NCBI GenBank assembly: GCA_000733355.1
Contig: JNVV01000047.1
Coordinates: 65,068 to 120,650, forward strand
Origin: Falciphora oryzae
Lineage: Eukaryota; Ascomycota; Sordariomycetes; Magnaporthales; Magnaporthaceae
Length of the DNA: 55,583 bases
Direction of reading: 5' to 3'
Positions 21,898 through 31,892 of this stretch are shown piece after piece. The notes below the pieces were generated by a model that was given only the letters and a program-made list of their open reading frames with translations, was not told where the DNA came from and made no database searches. Positions within the stretch are counted from its first letter, which is position 1; every line of letters begins with the position of its first letter. The translations under genes were made by a program, and so were the position numbers.

Positions 21898-23248
21898 TAA
21901 ATGTAAAAGATGAAGATGGTTCGACGCCGCTCCAGTGGGCTGCCGAGGCCGGGCACGAGGCCGTCGCGCGGCTGCTGCTCGATAGGGGCGCCGACAAGGA
22001 CGCCAAGGATGGTTCCAAATCGACGCCGCTGCACCTGGCCGCGCAGAACGGGCACGAGGCCGTTGCGAGGCTGCTCGTGCAGGCGGGCGCCGATAAGGAG
22101 GCGAAAGAAGAAGGCTGGCGCGGGCGCGGGCGCACGCCGCTGCAGCTGGCCGCGGAAAACGAGCACGAGGCCGTCGCGAGGCTGCTCGTAGAGGCGGGCG
22201 CCAACAAGGAGGCGAAAGGCGGCCGCGAGCGGACGCCGCTGCAGCTGGCTGCGGAAAACGGGCACGAGGCCGTCGCGAGGCTGCTCGTAAAAGCGGGCGC
22301 CGATAAGGAGGCAAGGGACGGTGGCGGGCGCACGCCGCTGCAGCTGGCCGCGGAAAACGAGCACGAGGCCGTCGCGAGGCTGCTCGTAGAGGCGGGCGCN
22401 NNNNNNNNNNNNNNNNNNNNNNNNNNNNNNNNNNNNNNNNNNNNNNNNNNNNNNNNNNNNNNNNNNNNNNNNNNNNNNNNNNNNNNNNNNNNNNNNNNNN
22501 NNNNNNNNNNNNNNNNNNNNNNNNNNNNNNNNNNNNNNNNNNNNNNNNNNNNNNNNNNNNNNNNNNNNNNNNNNNNNNNNNNNNNNNNNNNNNNNNNNNN
22601 NNNNNNNNNNNNNNNNNNNNNNNNNNNNNNNNNNNNNNNNNNNNNNNNNNNNNNNNNNNNNNNNNNNNNNNNNNNNNNNNNNNNNNNNNNNNNNNNNNNN
22701 NNNNNNNNNNNNNNNNNNNNNNNNNNNNNNNNNNNNNNNNNNNNNNNNNNNNNNNNNNNNNNNNNNNNNNNNNNNNNNNNNNNNNNNNNNNNNNNNNNNN
22801 NNNNNNNNNNNNNNNNNNNNNNNNNNNNNNNNNNNNNNNNNNNNNNNNNNNNNNNNNNNNNNNNNNNNNNNNNNNNNNNNNNNNNNNNNNNNNNNNNNNN
22901 NNNNNNNNNNNNNNNNNNNNNNNNNNNNNNNNNNNNNNNNNNNNNNNNNNNNNNNNNNNNNNNNNNNNNNNNNNNNNNNNNNNNNNNNNNNNNNNGCTGC
23001 ACCTGGCCGCGGAAAACGGGCACGAGGCCGTCGCGAGGCTGCTCGTGCAGGCGGGCGCCGACAAGGAGGCGAAGGATTTAACGGCGCGTACGCCGCTGCA
23101 CTGGGCCGCGGAAAACGGGCACGAGGCCGTCGCGAGGCTGCTCGTGCAGGCGGGCGCCGACAAGGAGGCGAGGGATTTAACGGCGCGTACGCCGCTGTAT
23201 AGGGCCGCGGAAAACGGGCACGAGGCCGTCGCGAGGCTTTTCGAATAA
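21898..23248 (+). repeat. nearly identical 99-bp ankyrin repeats
   Basis: The units are 33 residues (one is 37) with core HEAVARLLVxAGADKEA and TPLxLAAENGHEAVARLL. At least five lie before the gap and about two and a half after it. The third and fifth units are nearly the same at the DNA level. High internal conservation of this kind is known in fungal NLR repeat domains, where units are exchanged by recombination. The repeats are GC-rich, unlike the NACHT half. Confidence 0.9.
22400..22995. other. assembly gap (596 N) in the ankyrin array
   Basis: A run of N lies within the tandem repeats. The true length is unknown: the ankyrin frame before the gap and after it differ, so the gap size is not a faithful repeat count. 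Confidence 0.98.
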
Positions 23249-24785
23249 CGATTTTACCACCTCCCCACCCACCACCTATTGCCTGCCCCCATTTATATAT
23301 TTAAAACGTGGCAAATAAAAGGCTTAAAAATGTAAAAAAAAAAAGTTGCTAGGCTAATGTTTATTAAATGTGGCGGTTCCGTGTAGCAATTACATTAAGG
23401 TGCTTTGCTAGATTTATAACGTAAACGCGACTGCATTTTTATTAAAGTGGGTATTTGCAAATCTATCCCGTCGGCTGTTAAAGTGGGTGACCCGACTTTG
23501 GGCCGCCCCCCACTTTGGGCAATTTTTTTATATAAAAAAATGGTAAAATCGTGACAAATAGATTAGAAATAAAACTGATAAAAATATAAAATAAATTAGA
23601 TTAAATAGAGAAAATTTCTGAGATTTACGTGATATTATTTTTATATTTCTATTTTGTATAACGTGGTTCACCACCGAGTGGATCAAACCACCGAATGGAT
23701 TAGTTGAAAAGGCATACAACCTAAGTCCGTGCACTTTATTTAATTTATAATATATTCTTTTAAAAATTTGTAATTTCGTATTTGTTCGTGGCACGTCGAT
23801 ATCGATATCAACCGGTTGGGGTGAGAAGGCCTTTGGTATATTTTATTATCTGAAGTGTCGTCTGTCTTTCTAAGTACAACGGAAGGGCTCCTCGTACGAG
23901 CCCTTTGGATAGATATGCCTCATTTACGGAAGCCGCGGGGTGCGGCAGCACAAGGCAGATCCCGGTGCCGGGCCTAATTTGTGACTTGCACCGCCTCCGT
24001 GCATGACCGGTGATTTCCGTGCATAACCGGTGATCCTCCGTACTGGACCCTCCGTGTTAGAGAGGCGGGGCCTCTCTGCCTCGGAGTCCCTAGCCATTGG
24101 GGATTCCCCGTGCTTATCCCTTCGCCCGTCGTGCAACCTCTAATTGCCCTTCCAACACTGGCAGTTTTTCTTTTATAGTTGCACGTCCCCTTCCCAAAAT
24201 TAGTTGGAATAATTAGGTCACCTTTTATCAAAATGACTCCGTATGTTTTGTGATACAAAAGGAACGCAATGGAAGTGACTGGTGTTTTTGGGTAACTTAA
24301 TATAGGTATCGTACGATAAATGTGCTAGTGGTTTGGTGAAAAAGTGGGTTCTTTTAAGGTAATAGCTTTAAAAGGAATCCACTTAGGGCCTGTATAAAGC
24401 TTTCGGTAAATCGGGTAATTGTGTTAAGATGGTTGTGTAGGTGGGAAGTTGTGCTAAAGTGGCTAAAAGTGTGCGTTGGTTTTTTTTTTTTTTGGGTTAA
24501 GCTGTAAATAGCTTTACATAAAAGCAATTGCCTGCTTTATGCGAAGCCCGCCTTCCTTCCCCACTCGTAAGGATAAAAAGCATCCCTTTCTTTCCTCCTT
24601 TTTAATCTTTCCCTTCCGTGCGACATAACCATAACAACAATCATAACTATAACCACGTCTTTTCTGATCGCGCGACCTTCAATATTCCTCTCTTTTAATC
24701 GCGCGACCTTCAAGCTCTTTCTCTTTTTCTTTCAGCCATTAGTTAAAAGCTTTACCACCTTTAGGCTTTTCCTCCGGCTCGCACA
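23249..24785. other. AT-rich intergenic DNA, no gene
   Basis: Strongly AT-rich sequence is seen at 23280-23440 and 23520-23800. An inverted repeat AAAGTGGG/CCCACTTT lies at about 23480-23516, with another AAAGTGGG at 23443. A direct repeat of TCCGTGCATRACCGGTGAT lies at about 23996-24036. A pyrimidine-rich stretch at about 24540-24730 contains two copies of TCGCGCGACCTTCAA and may be the 5' leader of the following LINE. Minus-strand frames of 70-94 codons have no recognisable content. Confidence 0.55.
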
Positions 24786-26139
24786 ATGTCTTTTATGCCT
24801 GCTTAGCCTGCCGCTTAGGCGGTCGCTTTTGCTTCAGTCTTCGGTATACTTTCCATCCGCGCCGACGAATAAAACGTCTGTTAGCTTCGTTTTTCTACCG
24901 GCTCGCTTAGCAATCGTGCGTTTATAGCCGCGTTTACTATTAATGTACGTATTACCTTCTTTAGCTCTTTTTTTTTATTGTACGAAACTAACCTTTCTTT
25001 TTTTAAACTCACAAGACGAAAAGCGTGCGCTTTGTACCCTGCCGTTTATCGATATCGAAGTTCGGATGGACATCCCGACCGAAACCGGTGCTTTTAATCT
25101 GGTTGCCTGGATCGTACGACGTAAATCCTATTTCCGTGCAGTCCTAATCCATTCGCGCGGAACTCCGAACCGTCATTACTTTTAAAAATGCGGCAATTCC
25201 AACTCGATACCGCGCTTCGCACGCTACGTGCGGCTCCGAAGGAGGGCCTTGCACGGCCGAAGCTGTAAGGGAATGCGCCAGAGTTTACCCACTCGACTAC
25301 ATGGACTAAAAGATCCAACAGTTCAATCACTCCGTGATTGAACCCTCTGGCACCACTGTATATCAAGCCCCGGAGTCCCTGCAGGCGACGCTGCAGGCAA
25401 CCCCGTTACAGAAGCTCGTGCTTTAAAAGCAACGGTCCGGGCGGCCAAAAGACAGCATTGGGCTAACGTGCTAGAGGAAGTGGATGCCCTGGAAGCGCTA
25501 TACCGTGCTGTAAGGTGGCATAAACTCGCACCCGCTATACGGCTTCCCCCGTTAAATATCGACGGGGAGGTTATAGTAGCCCCAAGGGATAAAGCGGAAG
25601 CATTAGGCCGCAAGATCCTCCGCAGGTTCACGGCGGAGGACGACCTACAGGAGGACTCGCTGCAGCAAGGGGCCCCCCAAGGGACCGCACAACTCCCGTA
25701 GGACCCCCACGTCCCTTTGGAGGAATGCCGGAAATGCACTGTTAGCACGGCAAACACGGCCCCGGGCGTCGACTCCCTAACTGTCAGGCTGCTTATAGCG
25801 GCATGGCCGGCAATAGGGGAATACGTTAGGGCCCTTTTCGAAGCCTGCTTTAGGGCCGGGCACCACCCGGGCCCTTTCCGCACAGCGAAGGTGGTTATGC
25901 TGAAAAAGCCGAATAAAACGGGTATGGCGGATCCGAAATCCTACCGCCCGATAGCTTTGCTCCCGTGCTTAGGGAAAGGGCTGGAGCGGCTTGTGGCTTC
26001 GCGGATGGCGTCCCTCGCACTACAACACGGGCTTATAGCCCCGCAACAAGCCGGGGCTACCCCGAAAAAGGCCGCCATCGACTTAACGGCATGCGTGGCC
26101 CACGAGGTGGAACGGGCCTTCCAAAAGCACAAATCGGCC

Positions 26140-26417
26140 TGTCACGGGGTAAGCCGAAGGCCTGTACGAGGTGATAACGATGATACTAGACGGTACTCGA
26201 GGGGTAGAAGTCCTATATTACTATAGGGTAGATACGACAACTTCAGCTTAGTTGTTGCAATCCCGAATTGCCTCAACCAATCTGCCTAAATAGCGTGGCC
26301 CTGGGGGCCTGGTCACGTGCCCCGGGGTCCTCAGCCTTCGCGTGGCGCAGCCTCCTGGAGGGAGGCTGGGGACCTCCCCCTGTGGCGGCCCTCTCTATTG
26401 TCACGGGCCTCCTTACA
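26140..26417 (-). mobile_element. solo LTR of the chromovirus 1 family in LINE copy C
   Basis: Its reverse complement matches the LTRs at 958 and 9394 (here TGTCACGGGGTAAGCC to CCTCCTTACA). It is flanked by a perfect 5-bp duplication CGGCC at 26135-26139 and 26418-26422. Removing the LTR and one CGGCC rejoins the RT frame from QKHKSA to ALVTMD. It is a footprint left by LTR-LTR recombination of a full element. Confidence 0.95.
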
Positions 26418-27934
26418 CGGCCGCCCTCGTTACCATGGATGTACAAGGGGCTTTCGACGCCATACTCCGCCGGAGGCTCCTAAACCAAGGCTGGGACCCA
26501 ACGTTAGTACGATGGGTGTCATCCTTTACGGAAAATAGGGTGGCTAAAGTGCGTTTGGAGGACGCCACGGCACCCCCTTTTTCCCCGAACTGCGGGTTAC
26601 CCCAAGGGTCGCCGGCATCACCGGTCCTATTTATGCTTTATATGGCCGAAATCCTACCTAAAGCAAAAGCGGTCAAGTACGGATACGCGGACGATATAAG
26701 CATTTGCGTAACGGGTAGCACTCCGGAAGAGTGCTCCCGTAAAGCAGGGGCAACGGTAACGGAAATCCTCCGTTGGGGAAGGGCTAATAAAGTAGCTTTC
26801 GACCCGGGGAAGTGCGAACTTATGCATTTTTCCAGGCAAAGAAACCCCACAACCCCGGCTGTTATAGCGGAAGGCCTTACCATACAACAAGCTACAGGAG
26901 CTTTACGGTGGCTAGGGGTCCTTTTCGATCAACGGCTTAACTTTGGCCCGCACGTCGACTACAGGATTGCAAAAGCCCAAAGCGTTGCCAACCACCTCCG
27001 GAGGCTTACGAATTCGATAGGGGGGATACCGGCACATTCGGTGCATAAGGCCGTTACAACGGTTATTATCCCTACGGCTTTATACGGGGCCGAGGTATGG
27101 TATAAGGGCAAAACCAAACCACACCCGTACAAGCTAACACAACAGCAAAGTACCCGGCAAGGCCATTTAATCGAACGGGTTGATAAAGCCCTAAGGGCGT
27201 CCCTCCGGGCAGTGGTACCAGTTTGGAAAACCATACCGATAAACGCTTTGCACTACGAATCCGGCATTCCTGGCGCCGAAGCGCTTTTGGAACAAGCCCG
27301 CCTTCGTTTTGCGGCCCGGATAAACACGGTTTTGGAAGATCACCCCCTGGCCGCAGCGGCCAAGCCGATTCTCAACGCCCGAAGGCCTGGGGCAGGCCTG
27401 CCCGGCAGGCTTACGACCTCGTTGCAAAGGACGGCTGGACTCCTCCCGGCCTCCACTCGTCCGGCCTACCTCCTTTACAAATATACGGGTTTTACGGTGG
27501 TTACACAAAAAAAGCAAGCAGCCGCTAAAGCATTTATAACGTAGCTTCGTACCCTCCCCTTTACCGACGTTATAATATATAGCGACGGGTCCAAAGCAGA
27601 AAACGGGGCAGTTGGATACAGCTGGGTAATATACCAAGCCGGCTAACGCAAACTTTCCGGATACGGCCGGCTGGCGCATCCGGCGGAAGTATTCGACGGC
27701 GAGGCGGAAGGGGCCCGGATGGGCTTCCGTAAAGCCGTTTAGAGCTTCCGCAACTGCATTTTCCATTTGTGCTTCGATAACACCTCGGCGGCTAACGGCT
27801 GTTTAAGCACGGCCCCGAACAATTTTTAAGGGGCTTTTAAAAAGGTTTATTACTTTATAAATAAGCACCGCATCCACGTTCGGTAGTCCCCAAGCCACAC
27901 GGGAATCCCCGGGAACGAGGAGGCAAACGCTAAA

Positions 27935-28408
27935 TGTAACACCCCACACAGAACCATGGCCAGCAGCCTTAGGGGACGCCACCGGTGGCCTCAAGGGAGG
28001 GCTCCGGGTGGTAGCTGGAGGGGCGCAAGCCCTGACGAATGTGCGGATCAAAAGAGTTTAGCTCTGCGACACGCATACCGGTTAGCTTCCGCAGATCCGC
28101 CCGGCCCGGAACCCTAAAAGGGGACGAAACATATCCGGCCCCGAAACGGACGCCACGGAGGAGGCGTGCCGACGACAACCGAAAGACGGCCGGAGGGCCA
28201 GAGCATAAGGAGGGCCCGAGGGACCCCCTGAGAAGGAGGTCGGGAGGGCAAGCTATCGTTTCTTGTTTCTATCTACCCATTACCACAAGCTTGTTAAATA
28301 CGACTGTTGAACTGCTGGACCTCTGAGATCTCCCCAAGAGAACCCCCCCCCCCCCTTCCAGGCTTGACACTGCTGTAGCTTGCTATAGTAGGGCCGAGAC
28401 CTGTTACA
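27935..28408 (+). mobile_element. solo LTR, third LTR family, in LINE copy C
   Basis: A 474-bp insert runs from TGTAACACCCCACACAG to GACCTGTTACA, flanked by perfect CTAAA duplications (27930-27934 and 28409-28413). Excising it restores NEEANAKAKLGSA in the LINE. A related copy is at 31385-31892. A C-rich run is at about 28346-28357. Confidence 0.95.
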
Positions 28409-28633
28409 CTAAAGCAAAGTTAGGATCGGCTTTGCCGATACCCCAATACGCTAAACTAATAGTGGCCGGAATTAAGGCTTTATCCTGGAAAAAGGCCCGG
28501 GACGCCCGCAATATGTGGTTCGAAAACAACCTTCCGGCCCGGTATAAGGCTATAAACCTCCCGCCTGTACTGCAACCTACCCCCAAAGCATTACAACTCC
28601 ACCGGAGTACATTATAACGGCTGGTGGCCGCAC

Positions 28634-28783
28634 TGTCATAGCCGCCAGAGGGTGTCACGTGATTTAGCCCCTCCACACAGATTTTTTATCTAGGGCCCCC
28701 CGCCAGGCCAGGCCTCCGGCCTCTGCCCTCCGAATACATGACCTTTTCACCACTTTACAAAAATCCCCAAACTAGCTCTCACA
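28634..28783 (+). mobile_element. 150-bp solo-LTR-like insertion in LINE copy C
   Basis: The insert runs from TGTCATAGCC to CTAGCTCTCACA and is flanked by CGCAC at 28629-28633 and 28784-28788. It carries the TGT...ACA ends of an LTR. Internally CAGGCCTCCGGCCT followed by CTCCGAATA resembles the chromovirus 2 LTR in reverse, so it may be a shortened relative. Confidence 0.8.
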
Positions 28784-29561
28784 CGCACGCACAGGGCACG
28801 GGGACTTCGATTGGTACCATCGAAAGTTCCAGCACGAAGACGATAACCCGTGCCGCTGCGGAAAAACAAGTCCCCCTCCCACCCTGTATACCGCAAGTTA
28901 GCTAGGGCGGCAGAAAACAAGTGGCCTATAGCGGACCCTTCCCCGGCCTTCGACAGGCCTGGATATTGGAAACGGCTTTTCCAAAAGCCCTCCCTTTTTG
29001 CTTCGTTCGTCGAAGCCACCAACTACTACACTATCGCTGGTCGGTAACGACAGGGCCTAAAAGGCCCGCATATAGCCTTTTCCTTTTTCCTTTGCACCTT
29101 TTACCTTTTCCTTTTCCTTTTACCTTTTCCTTTTCCTTTTACCTTTTCCTTTTCCTTTTACCTTTTCCTTTGTACCACCCGGATCAACGGTAGGCTCGTC
29201 GGTCCCCCGCACTCCCGGCTAGGCCCAGGGGTGGTCCCGAGAACCCCCCCGCCCAAACCTGGCCTTACCCCTTTTCCGGCATACTCGCCGGCCGAACGCA
29301 TCACTACCACCCGCAGCGCCTACAACGCCCCGGCGTATATATACGCCCTACTGCCGATTGCCCGCTTACCAACAAGGAGCGCCGGAAAGCGGCCCGACCT
29401 ACGTGTGCCTTCGGGTTTAATTTGTTAGCTGCCTTGACAGCAACATGTAGCCTGGTGTCAAGCTTAGGTAGCGCTAGCACGTGATATGCCCCTTGGGAGG
29501 CAGGGACTGGTAAATCCCGACTTATTGACGTTAAATAAACTCCTCCTCCTCCTCCTCCTCT

Positions 29562-29881
29562 AATTTTGGTGCTCCTTGCGGTTTTTTTTTTCCAGTTCGG
29601 ACCGTTACGCAGCCGCCCGTCCCATTTATTAACCAAGTTGTGAATGGTGGTTTTGAGTGGCTCTTTGGAATCGGTCCCGCGGGATATCTTTTTAGCGGAC
29701 CGAGACGGGAGCGACGCGGCATTGGGGGTGAGGGTTTGTGGCATCGAGGAGGGTAGGGGATGAGCAAAGAAAGCGTACGAGTGGATTTGGGGGGGTGGTC
29801 ATTGCCAGACCGGCAACCACTGCGGACTGCAACCCTCCCTCGCCGAATAGGTAGCGGGGCCCTTGCCGCGGGAGGAGAGCC

Positions 29882-29915
<34 letters not shown>

Positions 29916-30505
29916 TAGAGGGCCGACAGCCACTGCCCGACTTTCTGCCTTGGGTGAAAGCCAGCGCCTCATACATCAACAGCTCAGCAACGCATGGCGG
30001 CCCAAGCGAAAGGTTGTCGTTCCTACGTCCGTCGACGGCACCATTCAAACAACATCCCAGGCGTTGCGGCCCAACGGGAAGGCAAGGTGTACCCCAGAAG
30101 GGCTTGGGAAGATGTCACTGAAATAGAACTGGTGAAATCAACCCTACAGCACCAAGTGGAGCTGCTTTAGCGCGCGTGACAGCGGTCGCACGGAAAGCAG
30201 CGGCAGGATGAAGAAAGGAAAAAGATTGCAACAGCTTGGTTACTTTTTTCCCGAAGGCGTTAGGAGGTTGGCGCAGAATGACGATTCAATTTCATTCCAA
30301 TTGGTTATGTAATTAGTCAGCACATCAGCCTGGGCTGACGTGTTGACTAACCGATGCTTTGGTGGCATTTATCGATCGATGCTTTGCTCGCTTCGAGGTC
30401 GGACCTAGCCGATTTTGGAGGCCTAACGACCCGTGTTCCGGCAGGCGGTATCCAGACCCCGGGTCAACCCCTGGAGCGACGCACGCCCCGGCGCACGCGG
30501 AGGGA
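29562..30505. other. no clear gene; (TG)15 microsatellite
   Basis: A perfect TG repeat of about 30 bp lies at 29883-29912. On the minus strand a frame reading TIHNLVNKWDGRL and NGPNWKKKTARSTK (29740-29570) looks protein-like, could be a host exon cut by the LINE, and is not recognised. The rest shows nothing identifiable. Confidence 0.45.
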
Positions 30506-30510
30506 CGCGC

Positions 30511-30826
30511 TGTCACGGCACCCATGGGGTCACGTGCCCTGGCCCTGCCAGGCCCTCTGCACGTGCCTCCAGGCACCACTGGATAGAGATTTCCTTCCAG
30601 GCCCGGCCTCCAGCCTGGCTGTTGAGAATGGAGATTGTTGATTTACTTGGAGAAGAGTGTACAGTCCGCACGCGTTGTGCCGCGAGCGGCCTAGAATCAT
30701 GTTGTCACGTGACTCCACACGTGACCCCGTTTATCGTCTGTCGGGTCGATTCACTCCAACACTGGCACCTACTCCGAATACCATCTTTCTGCTCCTCCAA
30801 TTGTACTGCCCTCGACCGCGTTGACA
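30511..30826 (-). mobile_element. solo LTR related to chromovirus 2
   Basis: It runs from TGTCACGGCACCC to CGCGTTGACA, 316 bp, flanked by a perfect duplication CGCGC (30506-30510 and 30827-30831). Its last 60 bp (CCTACTCCGAATA, TCTGCTCCTCCAATT, TGCCCTCGAC) closely match the reverse complement of the chromovirus 2 LTR. The middle is different and longer. Confidence 0.9.
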
Positions 30827-30904
30827 CGCGCGATATGGAGAATTCCGGAGTGCTGTGTGCTTTACTGTTGCACCTTTAAACCCCTAAAAATGCATTACAT
30901 TTAA

Positions 30905-31130
30905 TGTAGGAGAGAGAGGGAGAGAGAGTCTGTTTAACGTCGGCTAGTCGGGATCTTCCAGTCCCTGTCTCCCAGGGGGCATACGACGTGCTAGCGCTAC
31001 CTAAGCTTATCTACACTAGGCTAAAGTGCTGCTATCGAGGTGGCTAACAAATTAAACCCGAAGGACACGGAGGTCGGGCCGCGTTCCGGCGCTCCTCGTT
31101 GGTGAGCGGGCAATCGGCAGAGGGGCTTGG
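30905..31130 (-). mobile_element. LINE copy E, 3' end only, reversed
   Basis: This is the reverse complement of the 3' untranslated region seen in copies A, C and D (AACGTCGGCTAGTCGGGATCT side, then CTAAGCTTATC, then GTGAGCGGGCAATCGGCAG). The LINE 3' tail is the (AG)n run at 30908-30928, equal to (CT)n on the element strand. Confidence 0.8.
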
Positions 31131-31384
31131 GCGGAGGGTAGGGGAAGGGAGGGTGAAAGGGAAAGGGAGGTCCCGTCGCGTGCTGCACGCTGCGCGTTCG
31201 GGCCTATCGGGGCACTTGTATCGGTGCCAACGCCGTAAGTCTTCCTGGCCCTGATCGGGCTCTGTAAGGCACTGTACATTTCGTAGCGGTAACGGCGTAG
31301 TCGGTTGCGTTGTCGCGCGCGGGGGCCGGGACGGCAGCATTGCACTCCTCCAGGCAGACGGGCCGCCGAGAAGAACGTATTGCA
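31131..31384. other. unassigned DNA between LINE E and an LTR
   Basis: A GC-rich stretch holds purine-rich GGGAAGGGAGGGTGAAAGGG. No gene or repeat was recognised. Confidence 0.4.
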
Positions 31385-31892
31385 TGCAACACCCCGCACA
31401 GAACCACGACCAGCAGCTTCATGAATCACCACTGGGAGCCTCAAGGGAGGACTCCGGGTAGGAGCCAGAGGGGCGCAAACCCCGGAGGACGTGCAGATCA
31501 AGAGAGTTCAGCTCTATGACATGCATGCCGGTTGGCCCCCGCAGATAACGGACGCTCAGCCCGGTCAAGGCGCATCCAAGCTCCGAACCCTGATAAGGGG
31601 ATAAAGCACATCCAGCCCCGTGCGGACGCCACGGAGGAGGAGGCGTGCCGACGGCAGCCGAAGGACGGCCGGAGGGCCGGGCATAAGAAGGGCCCGAGGG
31701 ACCCCCTGTGAAGGGAGTCTGGAGGGCAAGCTATCGTTCTTGTTTTCTTGCTCATTGTCACCATAGACTTGTTGAACCCCTGCACGAATACGACTTGTTG
31801 AACTGCTGGACCTCTGAGATCTCCCTGAGAGAACCCCCCCTTTCCAGGCTTGACACCGCTGTAGCCAGTTACAGTAGCCAAGGCCTGTTACA
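31385..31892 (+). mobile_element. LTR of the third family (second copy)
   Basis: The stretch from TGCAACACCCCGCACAG to GGCCTGTTACA matches the solo LTR at 27935-28408 along its length (GGACGCCACGGAGGAGG, GGCAAGCTATCGTT, ACTGCTGGACCTCTGAGATC). It is slightly longer. The right side enters LINE copy D in frame, but the left side is not LINE DNA and no target duplication is seen. The left flank has therefore been lost or replaced. Confidence 0.88.

Larger units (their letters stand above)
19577..23248 (+). pseudogene. NACHT-ankyrin NLR-type receptor, RIP-degraded
   Basis: Fungal NLR (STAND) proteins sense non-self and can trigger incompatibility cell death. Exon 1 (19577-19924) encodes an N-terminal helical domain of the kind found before NACHT domains in fungi (FEAALSDEQKATFSSCKSQ, LTAEIDRRIA). 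A 52-bp intron follows (GTAAGT at 19925, TAG at 19976). Exon 2 holds a linker, Walker A GSGKSVLLANMVDDL near 20523-20565, YFFCQYDNPESLQARTIMG, and Walker B YFVIDGLDEC near 20797. Ankyrin repeats start near 21898. The N-terminal and NACHT parts have at least ten TAA/TAG stops, nearly all at expected Gln codons. The ankyrin part has none. A 596-N assembly gap (22400-22995) interrupts it, and the reading frame differs on the two sides. The last repeat is cut short by TAA at 23248. Confidence 0.88.
25320..29047 (+). pseudogene. LINE ORF2: reverse transcriptase, RNase H, Cys-rich C-terminus
   Basis: RT motifs in order are KKPNKTGMADPKSYRPIALL (about 25903), LVTMDVQGAFDAIL (26424), NCGLPQGSPASPVLFMLYMA (about 26590-26650) and YGYADDISICV with catalytic DD near 26690. 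The RNase H domain runs from about 27570 (IIYSDGSKAENGAVGYSWV, EVFDGEAEGARMGF, CFDNTSAANGCL) to SPSHTGIPGNEEANAK at about 27900. The C-terminal part has PCRCGKNKSPSHP and ends FVEATNYYTIAGR. A 400-codon stretch from 26342 stays open. Stops elsewhere are TAG/TAA. The product would have primed cDNA on nicked DNA and copied the LINE RNA. Confidence 0.88.
24786..29561 (+). mobile_element. Tad1-like LINE copy C (long relic with three LTR insertions)
   Basis: This is a non-LTR retrotransposon relic. A short N-terminal stretch starts ATGTCTTTTATGCCTGC at 24786 and has TAG/TAA at former glutamines. Then come the pre-RT region, the reverse transcriptase, RNase H, a Cys-rich C-terminus ending at 29047, a 3' untranslated region and a (CTC)n tail at about 29539-29561. 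No endonuclease domain was recognised, and there is too little room for one before 25.4 kb. The copy was therefore probably internally deleted. Three solo LTRs sit inside it. Confidence 0.82.

Noticed and set aside
21818..23163. Long minus-strand open frames (401-423 codons) across the ankyrin array
   Set aside because: Shadow frames of GC-rich tandem repeats, inflated by translating the N gap. The plus strand encodes clear ankyrin repeats.
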